From: Spirochaetaceae bacterium
Lineage (GTDB): Bacteria; Spirochaetota; Spirochaetia; WTKD01
DNA: 64,000 nucleotides
Reading direction: 5' to 3'
Assembly: GCA_011524535.1 (NCBI GenBank)
Contig: WTKD01000014.1
Span: 92,519-156,518, forward strand
The first letter of the stretch is position 1. Every line of letters starts with the position of its first letter. The position numbers and the translations under genes are program-made. Positions 45,976-54,199 of this stretch are shown one piece after another. The notes under the pieces were generated by a model, which made no database searches, was not told the origin of the DNA, and worked only from the letters and a program-made list of their open reading frames with translations.

Positions 45976-47571
45976 ATGATAATCATCATCGATAATTTTG
46001 ATTCATTTACCCACAACATTTTTCAGTATGTTCGAGAATTTAGCGAAGAGCCCTGTTCTGTATTTCGCAATAATCAATTAAGCGTTGATGAAGTTCTAGC
46101 CTTAAACCCATCGTTGATTATTCTCTCGCCTGGTCCAGGAAGGCCCGAAGATGGTGGTATATCATTGAAATTGGTCAAACGAGTCGCTGGGAAAATACCA
46201 CTGTTCGGGGTCTGTCTCGGCCATCAAATCATTGCAGCTGCCTTTGGCGCCTCGATTACCCTTGCGGAAACCGTTATGCACGGTAAGACAGACACCATCT
46301 CCGTCGATCGATCGGGTCTGTTCTGTAATAGTCCAAAGACATTTTCTGTAATGCGCTATCATTCACTCTTAGTGGACGAATCGACCCTTTCTTCGGAATT
46401 TATTATCAGTGCTCGGAGCAGTTCCAACGAAATCATGGGAATACGCCACAAACAATCCGATCAAGATGGGTTTGCCTTCATTGAAGGGGTACAATTTCAT
46501 CCGGAATCTATTGCAACCGAGGAAGGCAAGCGAATGATCGCAAATCTATTTGATTATAGACGTGAATCATTTCGATCTGAAAGGCTCCTTGGAACTCTGA
46601 TGGAAAAAAAAGAACCAAATACCGAAGATGTCCGCCGATTTATTGAAGATTTAACCAAGGGGATTGTACAACCTACCCTGGCTGCGGCGATTATCGGGGC
46701 CTTTGGTCAGATGCCAAGCGCAGCAACCATCGCTGCGGCGGCTACCATACTTCGAAAAAAAGCTCCTCGAATATATTCCGATACACCGATCCTAGATACC
46801 TGTGGAACAGGAGGAGACGGAGCCCATACATTCAATATTTCATCGCTCGTCGCCTTGCTTTGTAGCGCCTGCGGAGCAAAGGTTGCCAAACACGGTAACC
46901 GTGCGGTTAGTTCTTCTTCGGGGAGCGCCGACCTCTATGAATCATTGTCCATCCCCATCGATCTTTCTGTCGAAAATGCAACTCGCTGTCTCGCCGAAAC
47001 GGGTTTTTGCTTTTTATTTGCCCCACGATACCATGGTGGACTCCGATTTGCAGGTCCCATACGTGCGGCTATGGGTGTGAAAACAATTTTTAATATTTTG
47101 GGACCTCTTTGCAGCCCAGCCCAAGCAGAACACCAGCTGATCGGAGTTTACGACGATGCATTGAGACCCATTGTTGCTAAAGCCGCATTATTGCTTGGTG
47201 TTAAACGGGTCCTCGTCGTTCATTCTGGCATCGATGAAATATCGGTATCTCGCCCAACCAAGGCGAGCCTTGGAGAAAACGAAAGCATCAAGGAACTCAC
47301 CATCGATCCGCGTGATATGGGCATCTCATTCTACGATGATTCAGCATTGGTCGCAGAAACAGCCCAGGATATTACTGAACAACCACGCCTTTTCTTGAAC
47401 GGTGATGAATGCAACCCCGCTTTACGCGATGCGGTGCTGATAAATACAGCCGCTGCCTTGTTTGTGGGCGAATTATGCCCGAGTATATCTGAAGGGTTTT
47501 CTCTCGCTCGCAGGACCTATGAACAAAACAAGCAATCAAAGCTCTTGCAGACCTTGCAGACATGGAGCTAG
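45976..47571 (+). CDS. trpGD: Fused anthranilate synthase glutaminase and anthranilate phosphoribosyltransferase
   Basis: The 531-residue fusion has a class I glutamine amidotransferase (1-190; SPGPGRPEDGG, catalytic Cys in FGVCLGHQI, His/Glu in VQFHPES) and then TrpD (about 200-531; DTCGTGGDGAHTFNISS, AKHGNRAVSSSSGSAD, RYHGGLRFAGPIRAAMG, NILGPLCSP). It supplies ammonia to TrpE and joins anthranilate to PRPP. GAGGC before the ATG serves as ribosome site. It follows trpE by 94 bp. Confidence 0.95.
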   Translation: MIIIIDNFDSFTHNIFQYVREFSEEPCSVFRNNQLSVDEVLALNPSLIILSPGPGRPEDGGISLKLVKRVAGKIPLFGVCLGHQIIAAAFGASITLAETVMHGKTDTISVDRSGLFCNSPKTFSVMRYHSLLVDESTLSSEFIISARSSSNEIMGIRHKQSDQDGFAFIEGVQFHPESIATEEGKRMIANLFDYRRESFRSERLLGTLMEKKEPNTEDVRRFIEDLTKGIVQPTLAAAIIGAFGQMPSAATIAAAATILRKKAPRIYSDTPILDTCGTGGDGAHTFNISSLVALLCSACGAKVAKHGNRAVSSSSGSADLYESLSIPIDLSVENATRCLAETGFCFLFAPRYHGGLRFAGPIRAAMGVKTIFNILGPLCSPAQAEHQLIGVYDDALRPIVAKAALLLGVKRVLVVHSGIDEISVSRPTKASLGENESIKELTIDPRDMGISFYDDSALVAETAQDITEQPRLFLNGDECNPALRDAVLINTAAALFVGELCPSISEGFSLARRTYEQNKQSKLLQTLQTWS

Positions 47572-48062
47572 ATTCAAGAACATAGCTCACTGCAAAAATA
47601 TATCAACTTGAACAATCAGGAACGCTCATCATCGAAACTGGCGATGAATTCTCTGCTGTGTCTTTCTTATTTCACTCGCACATGTACGGAGAAACACCGG
47701 CTTGCTATGAATTTTTGAACGACTATAATACATTCTATAAGAACTCATCAGCATCAAGAAAGCTCTACTAGGATTTCAACCTTTATTTGCCTGCTTATCA
47801 CTATAATAATAACCGAATAGAAAACAATAATAGTGACCGAATAGGCTAATTTCTAAAAAATCGGCTCTGAATGCGGAACCCCGTGTTTTTATCCCTCCTA
47901 TGTTCCTAACAGATTTATTATAGAAAAATTCTGCGATCACGTGATTCTCTTCAATCTCATTCGACTATATGCATGCCTCGTTTCTACTTCTCAAAATGTC
48001 TATTTAATAGATGTGCAACAAACAACCGTGCACCGAGATGTGAATTTGCATACAATATATGC
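47572..48062 (+). other. 490-bp interruption inside the trp operon
   Basis: A frame without a start codon runs from about 47588 to TAG 47771 (product rich in Ser, Phe and Tyr, ending SASRKLY), which may be a gene remnant. An imperfect direct repeat ending GACCGAATAG or AACCGAATAG occurs at 47803-47820 and 47826-47844. No intact gene is seen. The right end holds the trpCF promoter. Confidence 0.4.
48051..48056 (+). promoter_or_regulatory. -10 element TACAAT 6 nt before trpCF
   Basis: TACAAT is followed by six bases and the ATG at 48063. No ribosome site and no good -35 are visible. Confidence 0.42.
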
Positions 48063-49616
48063 ATGCATACCGATATTCTAAGAAATATAATCGCAAAAAA
48101 GCTCGAATTTCCATCTACCTACCCCATTCCCACAAAAAGAGAATGTCCCATTACACCATTCTTGCAATATCCAGGTATCATCTGTGAAATAAAACGCAAA
48201 AGCCCCTCCAAAGGGGTTATTTCTTCCGATTTGGATCCGGTTTCCCAGGCCCAAACATATGTCTCGTCGGGGATACGCTCCATCTCGGTTTTGACCGAAG
48301 AACATTATTTTCACGGAAGCATAGCGGACCTTCTCGCGGTAAAGCGAGCCCACCCAGATTGTGCCGTATTGCAAAAAGATTTTATTCTTTCACAACGAGA
48401 TGTGGAAACCGCTTACCTCATTGGGGCTGATGCCATTTTACTGATCGCTTCAATCCTTGATCCAGAAAGCATGGAGCAGTTGATAAAAAAAGCCAGAGAA
48501 TACGGGATGCAAACCCTTGTTGAAGTCCACACGAAAGAAGAAATAGAGGCCATTGCCCCCCTCTCACCCCCCTTGATTGGTATCAATGCCCGAAACCTGA
48601 ACAATTTCACGGTTGACCCACTCTTACCGCTATCTTTACGTTCACTAATCAGCTGGAACGCTCGTTGCGTTTTTGAATCGGGAATACACTCGCAACAAGG
48701 ACTTCTGTTGGCATTGTATGGCGGATTCGATGCCGTGCTTGTAGGGGAATCTGTTGTAAAAAATCCTGAACTTACAGAAGTTCTCGTTAAAACATATAGG
48801 CGTCATCGAGAAGAAAGCAACGAAACGAATACTGCTCCCTCAGTGCAGAATGAAAAAAAGTTAGAGGATTTTACGCTAAAAAGAACCCCTTCTGCGGATG
48901 AAGATTCTCTTTATGGTAAAAACTCTTGTGTTTTTAACTCTTCTTTTTGGCAAACAATAGCCAAAAGAATAGCAAACAATAAGGAAGAAGGGCTCCCACT
49001 TGTGAAAATTTGCGGCATATGTTCGAGAGAGGACGCATTGCGCGCGCTCGAATTGGGGGCAGACATGCTGGGGTTTATCCTCGCCGAATCGAAGCGTAGG
49101 GTTGATCCGGCTTTTATCGCATCCCTTGCAGACCTCAATATAATAAAAATTGGTGTTATAGAACTTAAAAACCCCGCTAGAGGGACCCCTCCACGTATTC
49201 CACAAGAGATTCGATCCCTTCTAAGCTCAAATATGCTCGATGCCTTGCAATTGCACGGTGATGAATCTCAAGAAACCGTCACATCGGTGTTCCCCTGCTA
49301 TAAGGCCCTCAGAATAGGAAATAAAAACGATATCCTCCACGTAGACCAGCAGGCAACTCCGCGGGTACTCCTAGATGCGTATAGCCCAAAGGCTCGAGGA
49401 GGGACCGGGCTACGCATCTCCGATGAACTTTTGTCATCGCTACCTTCTGAATTCCCCCTTTGGCTGGCTGGCGGCCTTTCGCCAAACAATGTAGAAGAAA
49501 TTGTGCGGAAATATCGCCCAGAATGCATAGATATATCGAGTGGACTGGAAATAAGTCCTAGGGAGAAATCTCACGAAAAAATGAAGCTCTTTTTTTCCTC
49601 CTTGAGGCGTTGTTGA
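48063..49616 (+). CDS. trpCF: Fused indole-3-glycerol phosphate synthase and phosphoribosylanthranilate isomerase
   Basis: The ATG at 48063 gives 517 residues; a longer frame from 47973 adds 30 unconserved residues. The TrpC barrel (about 1-255) has ICEIKRKSPSKGVIS, AVLQKDFILSQRDV and LIGINARNLNNF. A linker (about 255-320) rich in charged residues follows. The TrpF barrel (about 325-517) has KICGICSRED with the catalytic Cys, GADMLGFILAESKRRVD, LLDAYSPKARGGTG with the catalytic Asp, and LAGGLSPNNVEE. Order is C then F, as in E. coli. Confidence 0.93.
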   Translation: MHTDILRNIIAKKLEFPSTYPIPTKRECPITPFLQYPGIICEIKRKSPSKGVISSDLDPVSQAQTYVSSGIRSISVLTEEHYFHGSIADLLAVKRAHPDCAVLQKDFILSQRDVETAYLIGADAILLIASILDPESMEQLIKKAREYGMQTLVEVHTKEEIEAIAPLSPPLIGINARNLNNFTVDPLLPLSLRSLISWNARCVFESGIHSQQGLLLALYGGFDAVLVGESVVKNPELTEVLVKTYRRHREESNETNTAPSVQNEKKLEDFTLKRTPSADEDSLYGKNSCVFNSSFWQTIAKRIANNKEEGLPLVKICGICSREDALRALELGADMLGFILAESKRRVDPAFIASLADLNIIKIGVIELKNPARGTPPRIPQEIRSLLSSNMLDALQLHGDESQETVTSVFPCYKALRIGNKNDILHVDQQATPRVLLDAYSPKARGGTGLRISDELLSSLPSEFPLWLAGGLSPNNVEEIVRKYRPECIDISSGLEISPREKSHEKMKLFFSSLRRC

Positions 49617-49922
49617 TTATAGTGGGGTAACTATATGCCTCAAGAAACAGATCCATGGCTATTGGATTTTTCTATGATTACTTCTGACTAGATTCCGTGT
49701 CTCGATCGGCTACACATGCAGTCAGAATAAAAAGCCGAAAAAACAGTATATTCCATTCCTTCTTAAATCCATCTCTTTCTCTGGAAGCATAAAAAAGCTT
49801 TTCGATAAGTCCCAATTGAAATATCTTGTAAACATTCAAGACATCTATGGTTTTTCTTGACCGATGATCAGTAAAAATCCTATCTATACCCCATGTAAGG
49901 CAAATTGATATACTTCTATAAC
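49617..49922. other. 306-bp spacer between trpCF and trpB
   Basis: An 18-codon frame at 49635-49691 starts ATG and contains a single Trp, which is weak as a leader peptide. A minus-strand frame (49678-49935) has no ribosome site and overlaps trpB. No terminator-antiterminator pair is obvious. The right end has the trpB promoter. Confidence 0.4.
49909..49914 (+). promoter_or_regulatory. -10 element TATACT 8 nt before trpB
   Basis: TATACT is followed by eight bases and the ATG at 49923. No good -35 is visible. With the spacer, it suggests separate transcription of trpBA. Confidence 0.4.
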
Positions 49923-51257
49923 ATGACGGATTCAAATCGTATACCTCATACAGGGTATTTTGATCGTTTTGGTGGGCGATACAGCCCCGAAGTGCTCATT
50001 CCTGCCCTAGACACTCTCGCACAAGCCTTCGAAGAAGCAAGAAATGATCCTGCTTTTTGGCAGGAATTCAACAGACATGCCCTAGAATACATAGGAAGAC
50101 CCACTCCCCTTCTCCATGCCCAACGCGCCAGTGAAAGTCTGGGCGGAGCCCAAATATATATAAAACTGGAGGGTCTTGCAAATACAGGAGCGCATAAAAT
50201 AAACAACGCCCTCGGTCAAATTTTGCTTGCAAAACGTTTGAAAAAATCACGCATCATCGCGGAAACCGGAGCGGGGCAGCATGGAGCAGCTACAGCCGCT
50301 ATGTGTGCTCGGTTTGGTATTCCCTGTCGAGTATATATGGGAAGAACCGATTGGCGCAGACAATATCCCAACGTCTATTACATGGAACGCTTTGGAGCAG
50401 AAGTTGTTCCCGTTGACAGCGGAAGCAAGACCTTGAAAGACGCCGTAAACGAAGCCCTCAGGGATTGGGCAGAATCGTTCCTCGACACCCACTACATAAT
50501 AGGCTCTGCGCTTGGTCCTCATCCTTTTCCTACTATGGTTAGAGAATTTCAATCTATCATTGGAAGAGAGCTTATTGATCAACTCGCAACCAAAAATATT
50601 GCACCCAGTCATATTATCGCATCGGTGGGTGGTGGTTCGAATGCATTAGGGATTTTTTATCCCTATCTCCACGGACTCGCACAAGAAACGCTAGATTCTT
50701 CTTTGCAAAACGCGAAACTAGAAAAATATCTACAATCGGTCGAACATCCTTTATTGTTGGGGGTGGAAGCTGGAGGCAATGAGACGGGGCATGCATCTCG
50801 TATGAATGGCCGAGCAACGGAAGGTATCGTGCAAGGCTACAAGTCTTTCTTTTTAAGCGATGAAAACGGGCAATTGCTTCCAACACATTCGATTGCAGCC
50901 GGTCTCGATTATCCCGGTATTGGTCCTGAACTGGCGTCCTGGGGCGACGTAGGTAAGGTTATGTTCGATTCTGCAACCGATGAAGAAACCCTCGAGGCGC
51001 TTGATTTCTTTGCCCAACGAGAGGGGCTGGTCTTTGCATTGGAATCGGCACATGCAGCCGCGGCGGCAATAAAAATTGCACCAACACTCGATACACACCA
51101 ATCGATCGTTATACACATGTCTGGGCGTGGGGATAAAGACCTCTTTATCGCAGCAGCTCACCTTCAGCCCGAGCCTTGGGCTGAATTTCTGAGGCGTGAA
51201 CTAGATGATCTTGAACCTCATAATAAGCACAGCGCTGTACCGGGGGACAGTGAGTAA
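49923..51257 (+). CDS. trpB: Tryptophan synthase beta chain
   Basis: The ATG at 49923 gives 444 residues starting MTDSNRIPHTGYFDRFGGRY. The PLP Lys is in LANTGAHKINNALGQ, ETGAGQHGAATA is present, and GGGSNALGIF binds the cofactor phosphate. VEAGGNETGHASRMNG and HSIAAGLDYPGIGPE are typical of TrpB1. It has a short C-terminal extension beyond the usual 400 or so residues. It condenses indole with serine. Confidence 0.95.
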   Translation: MTDSNRIPHTGYFDRFGGRYSPEVLIPALDTLAQAFEEARNDPAFWQEFNRHALEYIGRPTPLLHAQRASESLGGAQIYIKLEGLANTGAHKINNALGQILLAKRLKKSRIIAETGAGQHGAATAAMCARFGIPCRVYMGRTDWRRQYPNVYYMERFGAEVVPVDSGSKTLKDAVNEALRDWAESFLDTHYIIGSALGPHPFPTMVREFQSIIGRELIDQLATKNIAPSHIIASVGGGSNALGIFYPYLHGLAQETLDSSLQNAKLEKYLQSVEHPLLLGVEAGGNETGHASRMNGRATEGIVQGYKSFFLSDENGQLLPTHSIAAGLDYPGIGPELASWGDVGKVMFDSATDEETLEALDFFAQREGLVFALESAHAAAAAIKIAPTLDTHQSIVIHMSGRGDKDLFIAAAHLQPEPWAEFLRRELDDLEPHNKHSAVPGDSE

Positions 51258-51265
51258 AAAACTCT

Positions 51266-52006
51266 ATGCAAAATAATAGAATTATGGCCCATTGCGTTTC
51301 GCATTTCCCCGATAAAGACGGATATCTACGTATCGTAGAGGCATTGGTCAATGGCGGTGTATCGTATATCGAAGTACAATTTCCATTTTCGGACCCTTCC
51401 GCCGACGGTGTCCCAATTCAAGAAGCTTGCAATCAAGCCATTTTGAATGGAAAATTTAGTATAGAAGAGGGGTTTGACTGTCTCCGAGAAATCAGCGAGC
51501 GATATCCCGTTCCTATATTCCTTATGACATATGCCAACCTTGCGTTTCGCTATGGAATCAAAGCCTTCATCAAGTCCTGCAAGGCATGCAAAATCGCTGG
51601 CGTAATTATCCCCGACCTTCCATACGATGCAAACGAAGACCTCCTTCGTATAGGGAATGAACAAGGGGTTCCTATGATCCCTGTTGTGACTATTTCTACT
51701 CCATTAGAGCGAATGCATTTTTACGAAGGTTGCGACTGCGTATATGTGTCTTTGCGCAGCGGTATTACCGGAAAACAGACTATAATAAGCAGTCAAATCC
51801 TTAATCGATTACATGAAATTCGTGATTTCTTTCCCGCTATAATAGGGGGCTTTGGTATTCAAACCTCGGAACAAGTACAAACGATTGCGCCTCACGTAGA
51901 CATTGTCGTTGTCGGCACAGCTATTCTGAAATCCTTCGAACAAGCTCCCACAGAAAACAAATTTGCAGTACTACAATCTTTTGTGTCTTCATTGGTGCAT
52001 GCATAG
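51266..52006 (+). CDS. trpA: Tryptophan synthase alpha chain
   Basis: The 246-residue TIM barrel cleaves indole-3-glycerol phosphate and passes indole to TrpB. Catalytic Glu and Asp are in YIEVQFPFSDPSADGVPIQ, followed by FLMTYANLAFRYGI, GVIIPDLPYDA, and GGFGIQTSEQV in the phosphate site. It is slightly shorter than E. coli TrpA (268). It starts 8 bp after the trpB stop, so it is coupled to it. Confidence 0.94.
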   Translation: MQNNRIMAHCVSHFPDKDGYLRIVEALVNGGVSYIEVQFPFSDPSADGVPIQEACNQAILNGKFSIEEGFDCLREISERYPVPIFLMTYANLAFRYGIKAFIKSCKACKIAGVIIPDLPYDANEDLLRIGNEQGVPMIPVVTISTPLERMHFYEGCDCVYVSLRSGITGKQTIISSQILNRLHEIRDFFPAIIGGFGIQTSEQVQTIAPHVDIVVVGTAILKSFEQAPTENKFAVLQSFVSSLVHA

Positions 52007-52036
52007 GCTCTCCCCATTATCCATAGCAAGAATTTT

Positions 52037-54133
52037 TTAATGAGATTCATAACAGGGCGCAAAAAACATAACTTCAGGTGGACATAATTCCAAAAAACGA
52101 TGAATTGGTATCTTTTCTGTGAACAAAAACCACCATTCTTCAAAGCGTTCTTGTCTCGTATAAGGAAGAATCTCATGAGGAATAGCCTGTGTACTCCGCA
52201 CAAACCATTGATAGGGTAAGGATGATGCTTCGCATGGAACGGTCGGAATTTCACTTGCGGGAACTCCGAAACTGCTCCTGGATCTGTTAACAAGTACATC
52301 AACAAGATCGGACAATGCCGCATTGGCTGCAGGTTCGACGCCGGTTCCTGTCCCTTGCAAAAATAGGTCTCCGACCGCATCGGAAATACAGTGCAGCGCA
52401 TTGTGTGCATTATCAACCTGTGCGAATCGACCAGAACGTCGGTGCAAAGAAGGCCCAACCCATGCTGTCACTCGATCTCCCTCGTCGCGGGCATGCCCAG
52501 ACAATTGTATCCGGTACCCATATCTTTCAGCAAAAACTATATCATGGTAATTTACCTTCTCAATACCATAAATGGGCATTGAATCGATGAGATAATTTTT
52601 GCCAAATCCGATACAGGACAATACATTCAGTTTGAATGCGGTATCATATCCAGAAACATAACGTCTCCCAAAGAGTGAATTGGTGTCCGTGTCGTTTCTC
52701 TTCTGAAGCAGCTCCGTAACGCTGCTTTTTTCCAAACCGATGGTGTCTAGTATCATATTGCTTGGTGCACTGAGCAAGGCCCTGATTTCATTAATATGAT
52801 CCGAAGCAAGAGCTTCTCGAATGGTTTTCAATACGGGAATTCCACTACCAACAATCGATTCAAAAGCAAAGGATGTTTGTAATGATTCGGCATGTTGTAT
52901 GATCGAAAGTCCATGTTCGGCTAGGATGCGTGCATTGGTCGCTATAACGGATTTCCCGTGTTCCAAAGCGGTTTCGACAAGTTTCCGCCCCTTCTTCGCA
53001 TCTCCATGTGCCTCTACTATTATATCTATGTCTTCACGGACAACCAGTTCTTCATCGGAATGCAACTGCCCGGTCTTTTCTGAGCTTTGATGCGCCGGTT
53101 CACTGCTCTTCGTCACGGTAGTCATGTGGATATACGATCCTGTTTTTGTTTCTATCACATCCCTCCGCTTGTAGAATTGTTCGACGATCGCATGTGCTCG
53201 CTCGGTTTTCCCAACAATCCCAACGACCACCCGCCGCGTCCCATTCATCCGCTTTTTGAATTCATTGACGCATATATGGAGCCAATTGCTATGCAAAAGG
53301 GTCGCGTACGAACGCCATCGATGTAATAATTCTCCGTGTTGTTCTGCGTTGAAATAATTTGAGGGTTTTTCTATATCTGTTCCCTTTTCAACATCTCGAG
53401 CATATTCATTTCCGAGGGTTTCTGCTTCGTATTCGAGGTGGTTGAACAAGAAAAAATGGGGTTTTTTTGTATTTTGCACCGCGTATAACCCCGATTCTTT
53501 CGATTCTGATACTATTTGTAATTCGTCAACAGCGATGACATCATCTCTTTCGATGCCCGTGTGACGAGAAACAGGCACCAAGAAACTGTCATCGAATCCC
53601 AAGAACAGAGGATTGCTAGCTTCTAATGTATGAGAGAATAACCCGAAAGCTTTTTTTTTCAATTTTCTTTTTTGTATATCAAAATATGCATATAGGGCCG
53701 CTTGCGCACTCCAACATACAAACAAAGTGCACACCCTATGCCTATCCAAAAAAGCAAATAATCCCCGCAATTCTTCCCAATAATCCACTTGTTCATACTC
53801 AAGAAGTTCTACTGGAGCTCCAGTAATTATAACACCGTCTATGGGTATAGATTTTTCCTGGAGCGATTGCCATGTGTGATAAAATGCATTGAGATGTTCT
53901 GCTGATACATGGGTCGGGGTGTATGATTCCATACGAATGAACACCAATTCCACATTCACTACGGTATTTGATAGTACACGAGCAAATTGTGTCTCGGTTT
54001 CTATTTTTTTCGGCATGAGATTTATCAGGCCAATGCGGAGAACCTCTTGACTCTCTTTTTTTTCAAACACATGGTATCCCTCTTTTTGCAACACCGCAAA
54101 GGCCGGATGATCTGCCTTAAGCATAATTGGCAT
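52037..54133 (-). CDS. Fused homoserine O-acetyltransferase (MetA) and homoserine dehydrogenase-like protein
   Basis: The 698-residue protein joins two consecutive methionine-pathway functions. Residues 1-297 are a MetA-type acyltransferase: PKKIETETQFARVL, TGAPVELLEYEQVDYW, catalytic Cys140 in FVCWSAQAALY, and His232/Glu234 in NHLEYE. Glu109 (PVE rather than PLG) is the residue linked to acetyl-CoA use. Residues 298-698 resemble homoserine dehydrogenase: VVVGIVGK, VGSGIPVLKTIREAL and GYDTAFKLNVL, which keeps the catalytic Asp497 and Lys501. The usual TANK and NGTxNY motifs are altered (ATNAR, SAPSNM). metY lies 66 bp upstream on the same strand. Confidence 0.85.
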   Translation of the reverse strand: MPIMLKADHPAFAVLQKEGYHVFEKKESQEVLRIGLINLMPKKIETETQFARVLSNTVVNVELVFIRMESYTPTHVSAEHLNAFYHTWQSLQEKSIPIDGVIITGAPVELLEYEQVDYWEELRGLFAFLDRHRVCTLFVCWSAQAALYAYFDIQKRKLKKKAFGLFSHTLEASNPLFLGFDDSFLVPVSRHTGIERDDVIAVDELQIVSESKESGLYAVQNTKKPHFFLFNHLEYEAETLGNEYARDVEKGTDIEKPSNYFNAEQHGELLHRWRSYATLLHSNWLHICVNEFKKRMNGTRRVVVGIVGKTERAHAIVEQFYKRRDVIETKTGSYIHMTTVTKSSEPAHQSSEKTGQLHSDEELVVREDIDIIVEAHGDAKKGRKLVETALEHGKSVIATNARILAEHGLSIIQHAESLQTSFAFESIVGSGIPVLKTIREALASDHINEIRALLSAPSNMILDTIGLEKSSVTELLQKRNDTDTNSLFGRRYVSGYDTAFKLNVLSCIGFGKNYLIDSMPIYGIEKVNYHDIVFAERYGYRIQLSGHARDEGDRVTAWVGPSLHRRSGRFAQVDNAHNALHCISDAVGDLFLQGTGTGVEPAANAALSDLVDVLVNRSRSSFGVPASEIPTVPCEASSLPYQWFVRSTQAIPHEILPYTRQERFEEWWFLFTEKIPIHRFLELCPPEVMFFAPCYESH

Positions 54134-54199
54134 CTTCTTTCCCCGATCGATATAAATTGAACGTTACATACCGGAGAGCCCTAGACTCCCCCGATTTTT

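Noticed and set aside
49635-49691. Trp leader peptide before trpB
   Set aside because: It contains only one Trp codon, and no attenuator hairpins could be drawn.
49678-49935. 85-codon minus-strand frame between trpCF and trpB
   Set aside because: It overlaps trpB, has no ribosome site and no recognisable motif.
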